A stretch of 64,000 nucleotides of DNA from Eleusine coracana subsp. coracana. Lineage: Eukaryota; Streptophyta; Magnoliopsida; Poales; Poaceae. The position numbers were made by a program, and so were the translations under genes. Location: NCBI GenBank assembly GCA_032690845.1, contig CM064429.1, positions 13,982,569 to 14,046,568 on the forward strand, given 5' to 3'. The notes under the pieces were generated by a model, which was given only the letters and a program-made list of their open reading frames with translations, made no database searches and was not told where the DNA came from. Below, piece after piece: positions 11,182 through 22,281 of the stretch (within the stretch, counting starts at the first letter, position 1; each line of letters opens with the position of its first letter).

Positions 11182-11248
11182 CTCGAATGCCCGCCATGGA
11201 CTCCAACCACACCCACACACCAAGGAAGGTTAGGCTCTGAATACCAAC

Positions 11249-11514
11249 TGTCACGACCCGTGGCCGCTGGAGAGCTACTGCCAAGACGTGAGCACGTGGA
11301 CAGGGCATTGCCGCCTAGCAAGACAGATGATCAGCTTGCCGAAACCACTCTTCCGCAAGGACAGAGACCGAAGGGATGAATTCCGATTCTGAATATTTTT
11401 CTGTTCTGTTCCTTCATGTGCTTCCTCCATTCATTGTATAGGTGCTGATCCAGAGTGGGCCATGGGTTGGACTCTGGTGGCACAAGGCCCAGAGGACATG
11501 GGCCAGGTGTTACA
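11249..11514 (-). repeat. 5' LTR of element D
   Basis: 266 bp, the upstream LTR in the minus-strand sense, about 90% identical to the left copy. Followed (minus) by a primer-binding site at about 11231-11248 resembling the initiator-Met tRNA complement. Confidence 0.92.
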
Positions 11515-12530
11515 CATGCCATTATCACCCCAATTAAAACAAAACTGATTATCAATCACTACCATCCTTTTGTTAAAGGTCAAGTCAACAGAAAAAAAAA
11601 CAATGATCAGGGATGTTCTGACAGACTGGGAAAGTTGACCAGCCCTTTCACAGGAGAAATTAATTATAGTTCCATTGCAAATTCTATGTGAAGTACACAG
11701 CCAGAAAACAACCAGGGGATGTGTAACACTTCAGCTGAGTAACTTTGGCAGCAGTGGATATTCTACATTTACACCACCAGTTGAACCTTTTATTTATTTA
11801 TCAATATAACTAAGATTTGTTTACTTCAGAACTAAAAGCAGTGCTACAACATCATGATAACTTAGCAGCTCAACTTTTCCCAATCTGAATGCTTCAAACA
11901 CTGTTCCAAAGATAAATAAAACATATCCCAACACAGGGGAAGAAAGACATGGCCAGATATTCAAGCAGAGGGACTGATTTTGGCAAAGTACTGGAATGAT
12001 CAGAGAGGCTGCATGGACCATATAGATGTTTGTATGTTCACTAAAGTTTGTGGGTCAGTAATCCAACAACAGTAACAGATAACCAAGGTGAATTGAGTCC
12101 TGAGAATGCGGAGCAAAAGAAATTTTCTTACAGATTTTGAGCTGCCAAATTAAATCTTCTTGTCTATAATATTTTTTGGTAAAATAGGTAGCAGTGTCCT
12201 TTAACGCCCTGAGTTGAGTTCTGGATAATCAAAGGCGGACCGACTAGTAGGGCGAGGTTGGGCAGCCACCCAGCTAACGCCGTCCGCCGACACAGCTGCC
12301 CGGCATTTGTGGCGCTGGCGTCGCTGCCTGCCGCTTTCGACTTTTCGAGTCCAGGAAGAAGTAAGAGATGAAAATTTCCCTCCCTATCCCTATTCCAGAT
12401 TGGGATGACATCTCCTCATCCTCGTCCCCGTCCCCACGCAGATCGACCCATCCCCTCTACATCCAGCCTTAATGTCAAACTACAAAAGGGAGGAGGATTG
12501 AAGGATTGGGGAGGAGACCTCAGCTCTCAC

Positions 12531-12670
12531 CTTCCGTCAAAGCTAGAAGAGGGTGTTCTGTCCGCGTGTGCCGCCGTGCGCTGGCCACGGGAAACGTCGC
12601 CGACCGCTTGCCTTTGGCTCCGGCCGCAGCCCACGGAATCTAGTAGGGTTTGGAGAGAGAGAGATGTGAG
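12531..12670 (-). other. Putative 5'-UTR first exon
   Basis: On the minus strand a CT-rich start (CTCTCTCTCCAAACCCTAC near 12660) leads through GC-rich sequence to a good donor, GACGGAAG then GTGAGAGC, at 12531/12530. This is the style of a grass 5' leader. The nearest intact downstream minus-strand gene with an acceptor before its ATG is the microprotein at 6548-6718. The exon's own upstream promoter lies against a repeat at 12709; no clear TATA box is seen. Confidence 0.4.
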
Positions 12671-12708
12671 AGAGTTCGTATCTTGAACGGGGAAAGACGG
12701 TGGGGCAT

Positions 12709-13113
12709 GGTTGAAATAATCGGGATTAACCGGCCGGTTAACCAAAAACCGGTTCGAACCGGTTACTCCGGTCGGCTGGTTAACCCCGGTTATGATTTAA
12801 AAAAATTTAAAATTTAAAAAAATTCGTATTAGATTTAACGAATAACCGGCCGGTTAACCGATAAAATCATATAAAAACCGTTAATTTTGAATTTAAAAAT
12901 ATATGTTTAAAATATATCAATAAAACCGATCTAACCATCCAGTTAACCGGAATAACCGATCGGTTAACCGGTAGAACCGACCGGTTAACCAATCCTCGAC
13001 CGTGTACTCCTTAAATTGATTTTTGCCGGTTAACCAGCCAGTTATTCCGATTATCCAATTAACCGATGAACCGTACCCAACCGGTTTTATCGGTTCATCC
13101 GGTTATGTAAACC
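12709..13113. repeat. CCGGTTAACC-rich repeat element, copy 1
   Basis: About 405 bp with more than a dozen CCGGTTAACC/GGTTAACCGG motifs at both ends around an AT-rich core. Ends are imperfect inverted repeats (GGTTGAAATAATCGG and, inverted, GGTTTACATAACCGG). No coding sequence. Probably a non-autonomous DNA transposon with subterminal repeats; target duplication not resolved. A second copy in the same orientation is at 16768-17150. Confidence 0.75.
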
Positions 13114-14324
13114 TTGCCTGCGGCCGTTCAGGGAGGGGGTGGCTCATCGACTGCCGTGTGTTGAGTATGGTTCAGGGTGGGCCTCGGGCCTGGGCTTCGA
13201 ATAGTTGACAGAGTTCGACTACCTCGCGGGCATGTAGGATGCAAAGAATTCGCAGGAAAGTATAGAATATACGCAGAAGCAGTGTTTCCGTCACTTCAGG
13301 ATAGGATGTTGATGAACTTCAGGAGAAATAAATGCAAAAACACAATTACATTAAAATTATGAAAGAGTAAGTCAATCACTGTGAAGACAGCATTCCAGCT
13401 TAATCCTCACTGATTCCAATCTCCACAAAGCAAACTAATTTATCTTTTTCAAATCACTGAATAAAAATAACGGCAATTCACTCAACGATGTCGAAGAACA
13501 TGTTTCATCTCCCATGAAGTGTATACAAAGGGTTGCTGATAACATTACTGTTCAGCTAGTGGTCCTCTTTCGCTCACATGGCTGTCGCTCAAGCAGTCAA
13601 GATAAAAATAGTTGTGATTTGGCTTCCAAAATGTCAACTCTATAAATTAGAGGCCGTAAGACATTTCCATGGAGCTTGATAATAGCCATGAACAGGACAC
13701 AAAATCTCAAGTAGAATACTCTACATACTTTTATTTTTATTTTCCGACGAAGATACACTCATACATCTATAGACAGTAGCAAACATCTGGAGTCATTTGA
13801 GCTCATGACAGATTGTCTGGTGTCATAAGAGAGAGAGCTTGACCAAATCACGTCTCTTCTTCGCAGAATTTGTCAATCACACATTAAAAGGTCCGTTGCA
13901 AGTAGATAAGTTGCGCAACATATAAAATAGGCACAGCAACAAGTAAAATTATTCAACGAAAAGAATTCGCAGGAAAATCAAGTATAGAATGACGAGCCAG
14001 TTAAAGCACCTCAGTAGGATTGTACTGTACACTCATAAAAGAAAAGTCAGAGCATGATACATGAAGAGGAAGCAGTCAAGCAGAGAATTTCTCAAAATGC
14101 TCAGAAAATTAGGTCTACCTGTCCTTGATGATGATGGTTTGCCCATGTTCATAAAGATAATATCATGTAAGAAACTAGCTGAAGAGGTGTAAATCTTCTG
14201 GAGATAATCTACAAGCCATGTCCTATTAGTAACAAAATTCTGTTAGTTAGCTGCTATATCTACAAGTCACGCATGCACAGATTACAATCTTCAATTTGTC
14301 ATCAGAAATGATCAAGCAAAACTT
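13114..14324. other. 3' flank of the PPR gene, no other gene seen
   Basis: AT-rich sequence between the repeat and the PPR stop codon. It probably contains the PPR 3' UTR. A 'gcaggaaa...agtatagaat' phrase recurs near 13250 and 13970, suggesting an old local duplication. No ORF or RNA gene supported. Confidence 0.5.
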
Positions 14325-16496
14325 TCACCAAAAATCCTCACAAGAGCACCTTCCATCCTTGAAATGATGAAACCGATACAAGTCTCGAACAATTATCTCA
14401 CGCTCTTCAGCCTTGCTTATAACCTTGATTGCTTCATGGCAGTCCTCGCAAACACGCAGATTCTTGAAGATCCGAAGTTGAGTCCCAAACGGAGTGCTGA
14501 TGATCCCAAATGCAATGGCAAGCTTCTCACTATGGAACTTTAAACTTGTTTCTCTCTGTTCCTCCTCAACATCATGACCAACAAGATCAGTTCTACTTGT
14601 GAACCCCATTTCGTGAAGCCTATTCATAAGCCTCTCCAAGTAAGCATAAATTTCAGCTGATCTCGGATGTGACACATCCCCTGCAACAAATGTATGCACA
14701 GCATTCTTCAGATGTATCCAAGATTGACCGGGCTGCTTCCTAACTCTCTTTTCCCGCATTAAGCTTCTGAGCTTGAAAGTGTCAAGCCATTTGCTGCTAG
14801 TGGCATACATATTCGACATCAGAACATATGATCCAGCATCACATCGCTCTAGTTGAATCAACTTTTCAGAGGCCAATTTTGCGTACTCAATGTGCTTATG
14901 AAGTCGACAGGTTGACAGCAATGTCTTCCACAGAATAGCTTCATCATTGATGTTGTTTTCCTCGATAAAATTCTTCGCCTTCTCAACTAACCCAGCTCGA
15001 CCATAAAGATCAACCATGCAATTGTAGTGCTCAATGCTTGGAGCAATTTTGTACTCATCTTGCATTAACCTGAAGAAGTGATCTCCATCAGTGACCAATC
15101 CGCTATGGCTACAAGCAGATAGAACAGCAATAAAGGTAATCTCATTTGGTGTGATGTTTTCTGCTTTCATTCTGTTGAAGAACTCTATTGCCGTCCTGCC
15201 TTGCCCAAATGCTGCATATGAGCCCAGCATCGCAGTCCAGAGAGCAACATTCTTGGCCTCAGCTCTGTTGAACACTCGGCAAGCATCTTCAAGGGAGCCA
15301 CACTTAGAATACATGTCAATGAAGGCTGATGCCAGCGCTGCGTCCAATCTGTGACCCAGCTTCTCAAATATGCTATGCACTTGCCTGCCTTGCTCAACCA
15401 TTCCTGCATTTGCACAAGCTGCAGCTACACTGGTGAGTATGAACTGATCAGCAGCAACCCCTTCACGGAGCATCCTGCAGAAAAACTCAAGAGCATCATC
15501 CTCCCGGCCATTCTGGACATACCCAGCAACCATAGTGCTCCAAGCAAATTTTGCATCGCCAGTGAATCGTGACCAACGATCGAATATTGACAGAGCGACC
15601 TCCATTGCTCCACACTTGCAGTACATGTCCATGAGAGAACAACGGACAACTGCATCATCCTCCAGTGCAGCCATCACAATGCGCCCGTGGAGCTGTTGGC
15701 CCAAGTCCAGCAAGGAAAGCGCGCCAGCCAAGGCAAACGCCGTGGAGTATGTATAGTGATTGAACTCAAGTCCATCACACACCATTTGATGCAGATGCTC
15801 CAGAGCCTCAACAACACATCCGTTCTGCATGAGGCCACTGATGATTGTGTTCCAGCTTGAAATGTCTCGCAATGGCGACTCATGAAACAGCTGCATCGCC
15901 CCCAGAACATCGCCGTTCTGCAGGCAAGCGCTGATCACAACGTTCCAGGAGACAGCGTCCCTCTCAGCAATTGCTCCGAACGCCCGCTTGGCACGCTCGT
16001 GATCGCCACACTTGGCATACATGTTAACAACAGCGTTGCAGAGCACCACGTCCGGGCGCACGCCGTTCCTCAGCATCCACCCGTGGACGCGCTTGCCGGC
16101 GTTCAGGTTGCCGAGCCCCGCGCAGCACCTGAGCACGCCGGCGAGGACGAAGGCGTTCGGTGCAGTTACACCATCTGCTAACATCTCCCTGAAGGCGCGC
16201 ATGCCGTCTGAGTGCCTCCCGGCTCGCGCGCAGGCGGAGATGGCCGCCGTCCACGCTGGCGCACTCCTCTTAGGGATTTCGTCGAACGTCGTGCGAGCAT
16301 CATAAGAGTCGCGAGCTCCGCACCAGGAACTTGAAGCACGGCCGCGCCCGCAGGGTCTCCGACGTGAGAGCCCCTCGATGGCCCTCGTGCAAAGGTATCG
16401 TGCTCGCGGCAGGAGCTCGGAGGAAGCTAGAGGCGAGAAATTCGGCGGCAGCGAGGGCAGGGCCGCCGCAGCTTTCCTTGCCGCGGCATGGGCCAT
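14325..16496 (-). CDS. DYW-class pentatricopeptide repeat protein, 723 aa
   Basis: An intact intronless frame, typical of PLS-class PPR genes. Residues 1-60 are rich in Ala, Arg and Ser with almost no acidic residues, as expected for a plastid or mitochondrial targeting peptide. About 70-510 are tandem PLS-type PPR motifs (recognisable phrases: NAVVNMYAKCGD, SWNVVISACLQNG, DMYCKCGAMEVA, DMYSKCGSLEDA). About 525-620 form the E/E+ region. The C-terminal DYW deaminase domain carries HSE at 655-657 and CEDCH at 683-687, the zinc and catalytic residues of a cytidine deaminase, then C-x-C at 717-719 and terminal DFW instead of DYW. Such proteins recognise one or a few organellar transcripts and edit C to U. 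The site edited cannot be told from sequence by eye. Confidence 0.93.
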   Translation of the reverse strand: MAHAAARKAAAALPSLPPNFSPLASSELLPRARYLCTRAIEGLSRRRPCGRGRASSSWCGARDSYDARTTFDEIPKRSAPAWTAAISACARAGRHSDGMRAFREMLADGVTAPNAFVLAGVLRCCAGLGNLNAGKRVHGWMLRNGVRPDVVLCNAVVNMYAKCGDHERAKRAFGAIAERDAVSWNVVISACLQNGDVLGAMQLFHESPLRDISSWNTIISGLMQNGCVVEALEHLHQMVCDGLEFNHYTYSTAFALAGALSLLDLGQQLHGRIVMAALEDDAVVRCSLMDMYCKCGAMEVALSIFDRWSRFTGDAKFAWSTMVAGYVQNGREDDALEFFCRMLREGVAADQFILTSVAAACANAGMVEQGRQVHSIFEKLGHRLDAALASAFIDMYSKCGSLEDACRVFNRAEAKNVALWTAMLGSYAAFGQGRTAIEFFNRMKAENITPNEITFIAVLSACSHSGLVTDGDHFFRLMQDEYKIAPSIEHYNCMVDLYGRAGLVEKAKNFIEENNINDEAILWKTLLSTCRLHKHIEYAKLASEKLIQLERCDAGSYVLMSNMYATSSKWLDTFKLRSLMREKRVRKQPGQSWIHLKNAVHTFVAGDVSHPRSAEIYAYLERLMNRLHEMGFTSRTDLVGHDVEEEQRETSLKFHSEKLAIAFGIISTPFGTQLRIFKNLRVCEDCHEAIKVISKAEEREIIVRDLYRFHHFKDGRCSCEDFW

Positions 16497-16767
16497 CAGT
16501 TAGCGCCTCCCTCCATTCATCGCGCCGTGGAAGAGGTAGTGGGGCATTTGCAACGGTGCTGAACAGCCGCCGCACCTCCACAACTCATGTACAGCTCCGG
16601 CAGCCGCCACAACGGCCTCGGGCCTCGTCGAGAAATTTGTTTAGGAAGAAGGGGGCAGGGCCGCGGGGCAGGGCCGCATAATGCTTCAGTTAAGGGGCCT
16701 ATGTGCAGTCTAGGACGCAATTGGTTTGTTGTATATGGCCTGGCTGGCCTGCTCGGCTCCTGAGCAG

Positions 16768-17150
16768 GGTTAACATAATCGGGGTTAACTGGCCGGTTAA
16801 TCCGGTTAACTGATAAACCGGTCTGGACCGGTTATCCCGGCCGGTCGGTTAACTCTCGGTTTTGATTTAATTTTTTTAACTTTGAAAAAATTCGTATGAG
16901 ATAAAATCGATGAAACCGACCGGTTAATCGGGCTAACCAGCTAGTTAACCGATAAAACCGACAAAAATCGATATATTTGAATTTAAAAATATATTAATAA
17001 AACCAATCTAATCGAGCTAACCGGTCGGTTAACCGGACGCCAACTGTGCGCCAACCAAAACGGATTTTGTCCGGTTAATCAGCCGGTTATACCGGTTAAC
17101 CGGTGAACCGGGCTCGGTCGGTTACACCGGCCCAAACGGTTATGTCATCC
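16768..17150. repeat. CCGGTTAACC-rich repeat element, copy 2
   Basis: About 383 bp, same family and orientation as 12709-13113: dense CCGGTTAACC motifs, an AT-rich core with the shared phrase 'tttgaatttaaaaatatat', and imperfect terminal inverted repeats (GGTTAACATAATCGG, and inverted GGATGACATAACCG). It sits just upstream of the PPR gene, so it may contribute to or interrupt the promoter region. Confidence 0.75.
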
Positions 17151-18327
17151 ATGCTATTGAGATGCAGGATTACACTGTTTGGTGTTTTCTTAAATAATAT
17201 TATTTTAATAAATAATTATAGAAGTGGTACGAAATGCAAAAATTGCATAAACAGAGGCTATGTGGAAACTGACTAGTAGGAAATCGGTAGCAGTGATGTG
17301 GCATCCAATCTGGTCGAGGCATGGGGCTTGTCGAGGAGAAGAGGAGAAAAAGACCTGTCGGTTACAGGATAGCTGACAAGCCCCTGGCTTGAGGGAAGTC
17401 GATTGTCTAGTGACCGACTAGGTCCTGTAGACATGCAGCAGTGTGAAAAGGATAGTCGGACATGCAAATAGTTAAATAGGGGTATTGGTCACTCACCGAC
17501 CGGCTAGTCCTCAATTTTAGCAGAATAACTAACTGTAGGCATCAACGCAATCATTTTCATGTCAGTACTTTAATCAATTCGTTTTGCGGACCCATGCAGT
17601 CAGGGCTATTAGAGTTGAGGATAACTTTTGCAGTCAGGGCTAGTGGGTTGAACCCCTTCGAAGGATCATTTATCTCTTTACCTTTATTTTCATTACCCCT
17701 TCCCTTACCCGGGGCCATAATTTTTGTAGAGTGGAGATGTGTTGTTGGAGAATAAAATGGATGGTCCATTTTATAGGCGAGCATGGGTTTATAAAAAATT
17801 GGGTTTGTCATGTGATGCGACACTCATCGGCCTAACGTGTAGCGCTAGATTCCCTAGTCCACTATTAGCTAGTTGCAGTGATATGTTGCTTCCTGTTGTC
17901 TTTGTGTCACAGTGATGCAACATTGGATTCTTGAGGGTTAGACGCAGTGATGCGTCGTTTCACGTTTCTTGTGCGATGTAGTGATGCAGCTTTGGCATGA
18001 AACAATATTGTACGTCGTGTCATTGCTTTAATCAATTCGTCATGTGCATCATGATGCAGTCATAAGTAGGACCCGCAACGTCATAGTAAAAAACCATAAA
18101 CACAATACTCTAAGTTACATTGTACGATAACAAGTGAGAACACAAGTTCTGGTGATACAATAAAATACAAGTTCTGTGGATATATTTCAGAACAATGCAT
18201 ATCAGATCATCCCCCACGCTTGTCGTGCTTGCTGGGCTTGCTTTGTCGCCTATTGTTCCATGGGGTATGTGAGGTGGTCAGGTGGCCTCCTCACCCTTGG
18301 AGCGTCAACAAGTGTCGAAGGCTGGTG
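17151..18327. other. Intergenic, no gene recognised
   Basis: Contains the repeated phrase 'gtgatg(c)' near 17290, 17880, 17912 and 17950 and 'cagtcagggcta' twice (17598, 17631), so some of it is internally repetitive. No ORF with a recognisable domain on either strand. The right end is the 3' flank of the plant-mobile-domain pseudogene. Confidence 0.4.
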
Positions 18328-19046
18328 CTACATGGGCTGCATTGGTATAGGAGCCCCTAACATGCCAGAGAGACTCTGTATGTTAGAAGCTCCTCCAAAG
18401 TCGTCTAGTTCCAAACTATCTGAAGCGGAGTGTAGGGAATACTGCAGGTACTGGAGCTGATGTGTAACACCTAATACACAATGTTCAACAGTGAGTGACA
18501 TGCAATGCAAAAATAATTTATTATAATGTAATATAACTATTGCTATCCATTCGGGAGTAGGCATGAAGGTAGACTGTAGTGGTACAGTAGACGAGGACGG
18601 CTCGTCGCTGTAACGAAAAGACCCAGGCGTAGCAGCGGGGGTTGACTGTGGCGGGGACCTACGTTGCATCCTAGGTTGAATGTCCTCTGAGTTGGAGCAA
18701 GAGGCATACTTGAGAGCATTCGTCAAGTGTCGGCCGAGGCGCATTAAGGCAGCACCCATCTTAGGCACGTCAAAACATGGAGGGGTAGTGTTGTAGTGAG
18801 CAGCGAAGTCCTCTAACTCTGTAGCCACAGAGTCACATACATCTATCTGCCACATTAATTAAATCATTGATATCATATAAAGAAGCAATATAAACAAAAT
18901 ATGTAAACAACACGATAATCAAATATGCATTGTCCAATTCATCAATTAAATTAGCAACATACATATAATCATGAAGACTTACCAACATATGGTATGCAAC
19001 TGCAGGCTGCGTGTTGAAAGTGTCGGTGATGTCAGCCTCATGTTCC

Positions 19047-20409
19047 TGATGTGAACAAGGGTTCCCGATCTTCCGAAAGGTTCTTGGTAAGTTGATTTGG
19101 TCGGAGGCGACACACAAATCGATCCGGCTTCAGAACAGCACGTTCTAAACCCCGCAATCGCAGCACGACGTCTCCTCTGGTTATCAACCATCCAAAAGAC
19201 GATTGACCTCGCCGAGAAGGCTGATCCCTGCCTGCGAATCAAGAACACAAGCAAGAACAACGAAGATTGCAACACAATTGCAAATGTATGATTAAACTCT
19301 CAAAGTTGGGGTCTCACAAACCGATGAACGGCGAAACTGTTTATGAACAGGATTGATCTAAGCAAAACCCGAACCCTAATGGTGCAGTGGCGGCTGTATA
19401 TAAAGACCCTAGGGTCGTGCAAGACCCTCTGGACGCGCCCCTAATTGGGCTCAACTAGATACAAAGCCCAAAGGTCAAAAATAGGCGACGCAGCACCGAC
19501 ACAGATTCTGGACTCTGTCTTGTTTTGACGATTCCCAATGACTCCGGATGAATTTTGACATGAGTTTTTTTGAATTTTTTGACGAGGGCACACAGGGCGT
19601 AGCCTAGTGTGGGTCAGCTCAACTTTTTGTCTAGAATCTCCTGTAAAAATTTCAGCCAAAACGGACAACCGAGCGAAAAGTTATGGCTGTTTTACCGAAG
19701 GGGTGTCGGAATCGGTTATGAAGAACCCGGGGTTTTGAGTGAAATCCGAGTCAGGCTTGGGGTCGGGTAGGGAGTTTTTTGGCAAGGTGGATGCAGCGGA
19801 AAGTGGAATTTATGAAAAGTGGTCCGAGGTGGTGAGGGTAGGTTTAGGGTGGGATTAGGGTGGGCGTGTTGATCAATCAACCCTAGCACACAAAGCCGAC
19901 AAAACCGAGGATGGTGAAGGGGATGGCGGCTAGGGTTGCAAGGGAAACACTACTGATGACAAAAGCACAAACTAAACCAGCGACTGATGAATTTTGACAT
20001 GAGGCCGGCGGCATTGGAAAGGTCTTCTCCTTATCTTTCCGTGCATATGTAGAACGTCCAAATCCGAGTCCGTATGCGTCCTGGGTGACTGTTTTAGTAC
20101 AGACTGGTCCTGGGCCCCGAAACAGACTCGAAGTCGGTTTTGATTGGGCCTCCACTTTGGCTTCCAAGCTCTTGCTGGTCCTCCACATTCCCAGCTCCTT
20201 CTCCCATCATCTCTTGGTCTTCTCCATGGTTTCTAATCATAAAATAATCATTAGGTAGCAAACCATTCTCAAAAGTAACATATAGCGAAGAACGTAGGAA
20301 CGAGCTCACCTCTAAATTTAGTCGTCGTGCACGAGCTCTAGTCATTGGACCTTGCAAGTCCAGATTTGGAGGAGTGTTGTGTGTATCCATAGGAGTGATG
20401 TCCTCATCA
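19047..20409 (-). mobile_element. Solo LTR, Gypsy family related to elements A and E
   Basis: 1363 bp bounded by TGATGTG and CTCATCA and flanked by the perfect 5-bp duplication gttcc (19042-19046, 20410-20414). The coding-strand start, TGATGAGGACATCACTCC, is the same as the 3' LTR of element E. It includes the in-LTR frame encoding DEDITPMDTHNTPP. It lies within exon 3 of the PMD pseudogene, and the internal region was lost by LTR-LTR recombination. Confidence 0.9.
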
Positions 20410-21064
20410 GTTCCTCTCGAGGAGAGTAAGAAACATGGATACACTGCACTCGCGTAGCCTCGTGGAACCATTGTAGGTACGTCCCCGTAGATTCATAGGT
20501 CATACGGACCTATGAGCTAGAGAACATCAGCTCCCGCTCCAGCCCACTACTCGATCCATGGTTCCATCTTTGCAGCCCAAATAGGATTGTAGGCAATCCC
20601 TTGACCCTTCCTAGTCATTCTACAATAAACAAGAACGAGTTATGAGAATGAGAGAATAATAGCAAAAATGTAAACAATTACAATATACTTACTTATGAGC
20701 GCCATCCACGGGGTCTCTAGGAACAAGGAAAGGCTGGAAGTAACCAAGCTGGCGAAGAACTCGGTGCACGCAGTACGGCTCGACAACGATGTCGTAGACG
20801 AGGTGACATCTCGTCAACTAGAAATCAGTGTCAGGTGTGCATATCGCCGACAACCCACGTGGTGCATGGTTGTGTACATCCACAACACTATAGGGCGTCC
20901 ATCTCACCCGATCAGGCATGAGCTGGTCGAAAGAAGCCACGAAGTGGGGGTACACCTTTTGTAGAGTCCTAGTGGCCCAAGAAGGTTGCATTCAACGAAC
21001 AGATAATCAGTTATTTTGAAACTTGTGGTATGTAAATAAATAAATAATTATTATACTACATACC

Positions 21065-22281
21065 TGTTGACGGTCAATCAATACCTAAATTAGCCCGTCA
21101 ATTACCTGCAAAAAGGAATAAAATGAACAACCAACATAGTGGTAGGAGTTTAATACAAACAAATTCCATAAGTGTTAGTAAATATTTATTGCAGGTGATT
21201 ATTCCACAAAATTAATGGAAAATCCACATCATCAAGGGAGAAAACACAATTTCGATCAATCATAGCCAAGCACAAAGATCCACTAGCCTACTTTCAGAAG
21301 AAAACCGATGTAACCCACCGTCTTATGGTGTCCAAAGGGAAGAGGGGCCACCTATCAGGGACCTAGAGGAGAGGAGGCATGAGGGCCCACCATTGTTGTT
21401 CGGCCGGATAGGGGGGTTCGGCCGAACAAGGGGGTCCCCCTTTGGTGCATGGCTTCCACGTGGTGCCTCTTGGTGCTTCCTCAATGTCGGTTGTGCATGT
21501 TAGGTGGGAGTTATCGATCTCAGAACCACCTTTAGAGTGCTATAAAAGGAAAGGAAAGGCCTCACCCTCAACACACTTCAAGATAGAGTTCAGTACTTTA
21601 TTTCTTAAAGGCTGAATGCTGCCAAAGCATTTAGAAATAGGGAGAGAGTTAGGAGGGGTCCTGGAGAGGACGATCGGGCCTATCCAACCCCTTCTCCGCG
21701 ATTGTACCTCGACGGATGCTTGCCTTATTAAGTAAGTCTTCATGATTCTTATCTGGTTATTAGTTTTCCTTTTTAAGTAAGTTTTAGTACTTAATTGCTT
21801 TGTTTGCTCAGCGCTCTATTAAATTAGAGACCTTAGTTGTGGCTCATCATACATAGAGATTAAGAGAGTAATCAAAAGCATAGATGTGGTGTCTAGGCCT
21901 TAGGTTGCCTTTGTTTATAGCGTAGTCCACGGATTGCTAGAGGTAGGCAGTAGGTGGTGATAGCCCTATTTGTACTTTGAAATCCCCACGTTCGGCTATG
22001 CAGTAAGCTCTTGGCCGGAATCGCATTGTGGATGCAGGGGAAAATCGGATGCCCAATGCAAGCAGCTTAGTGTCAGACTTACCTCCATTAGGAACCTTTT
22101 GCCAGTCAGAGTCCTCTCTACCCAACGCCATACTTATCTTGGTGTCCTTGGATGACTAGAATAGAAGATTAGCACACACGTTCCCTATGAATTCGATACC
22201 CTTGGAATACTCCAGAGGTGAAGTGCTACAGTGGTATCTATGCACTTGCGGATTTATCTGCATTCATTAAAAATACCAACA
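21065..22281 (+). mobile_element. Solo LTR of an Athila-like family
   Basis: 1217 bp, TGTTGACGG...ACCAACA. Its right half is clearly related to the LTR of element B (shared 'ggtaggc.g.aggtggtga.agccct' and 'gatgcaggggaaa/taa' blocks) but too divergent to be the same subfamily. Flanks atacc (21060-21064) and gtacc (22282-22286) match at 4 of 5 bases, consistent with an aged target duplication. It splits PMD exon 1 from exon 2. Confidence 0.8.

Larger units (their letters stand above)
8482..11514 (-). mobile_element. Non-autonomous LTR retrotransposon carrying a cold-shock-domain ORF (element D)
   Basis: A complete 3033-bp element transcribed on the minus strand. Two 266-bp LTRs (8482-8747, 11249-11514; ends TGTAACA...CGTGACA on the coding strand) are flanked by the perfect 5-bp target duplication catgc (8477-8481, 11515-11519). 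Just inside the right LTR is a primer-binding site resembling the initiator-Met tRNA type (TTGGTATTCAGAGCC). Just inside the left LTR is a polypurine-like GCGGGGTGGTAG. Between them are a cold-shock-domain ORF and a frameshifted repeat-protein region, both in the transcription sense, and no gag, protease, reverse transcriptase or integrase. The LTRs differ at about 27 sites by hand count (about 10%), so the insertion is old. I know no LTR family built this way. Confidence 0.9.
6719..12530 (-). other. Putative 5.8-kb 5'-UTR intron of the microprotein gene
   Basis: Read on the minus strand, a donor (GGAAG then GTGAGAGC) at 12530 and an acceptor (TTTTACAG) ending at 6721 would bracket a 5.8-kb intron in the 5' UTR. 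The span is AT-rich, carries no other convincing host ORF, and has taken up a poly(A) insertion, an L1 tail and a complete LTR element. Additional untranslated exons inside are possible. The 11520-12200 part holds nothing I recognise. The link between the two exons is inference from splice signals only. Confidence 0.35.

Noticed and set aside
10795..11379. 194-codon plus-strand frame
   Set aside because: It is the antisense shadow of the cold-shock-domain ORF and crosses into the LTR.
12709..13113. CRISPR-like or satellite array of CCGGTTAACC
   Set aside because: Spacing is irregular, the motif is palindromic, and the block has an AT core and inverted ends like a DNA transposon; the genome is a plant.
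18176..18460. 94-codon plus-strand frame rich in Cys and Trp
   Set aside because: Antisense to the last exon of the plant-mobile-domain pseudogene.
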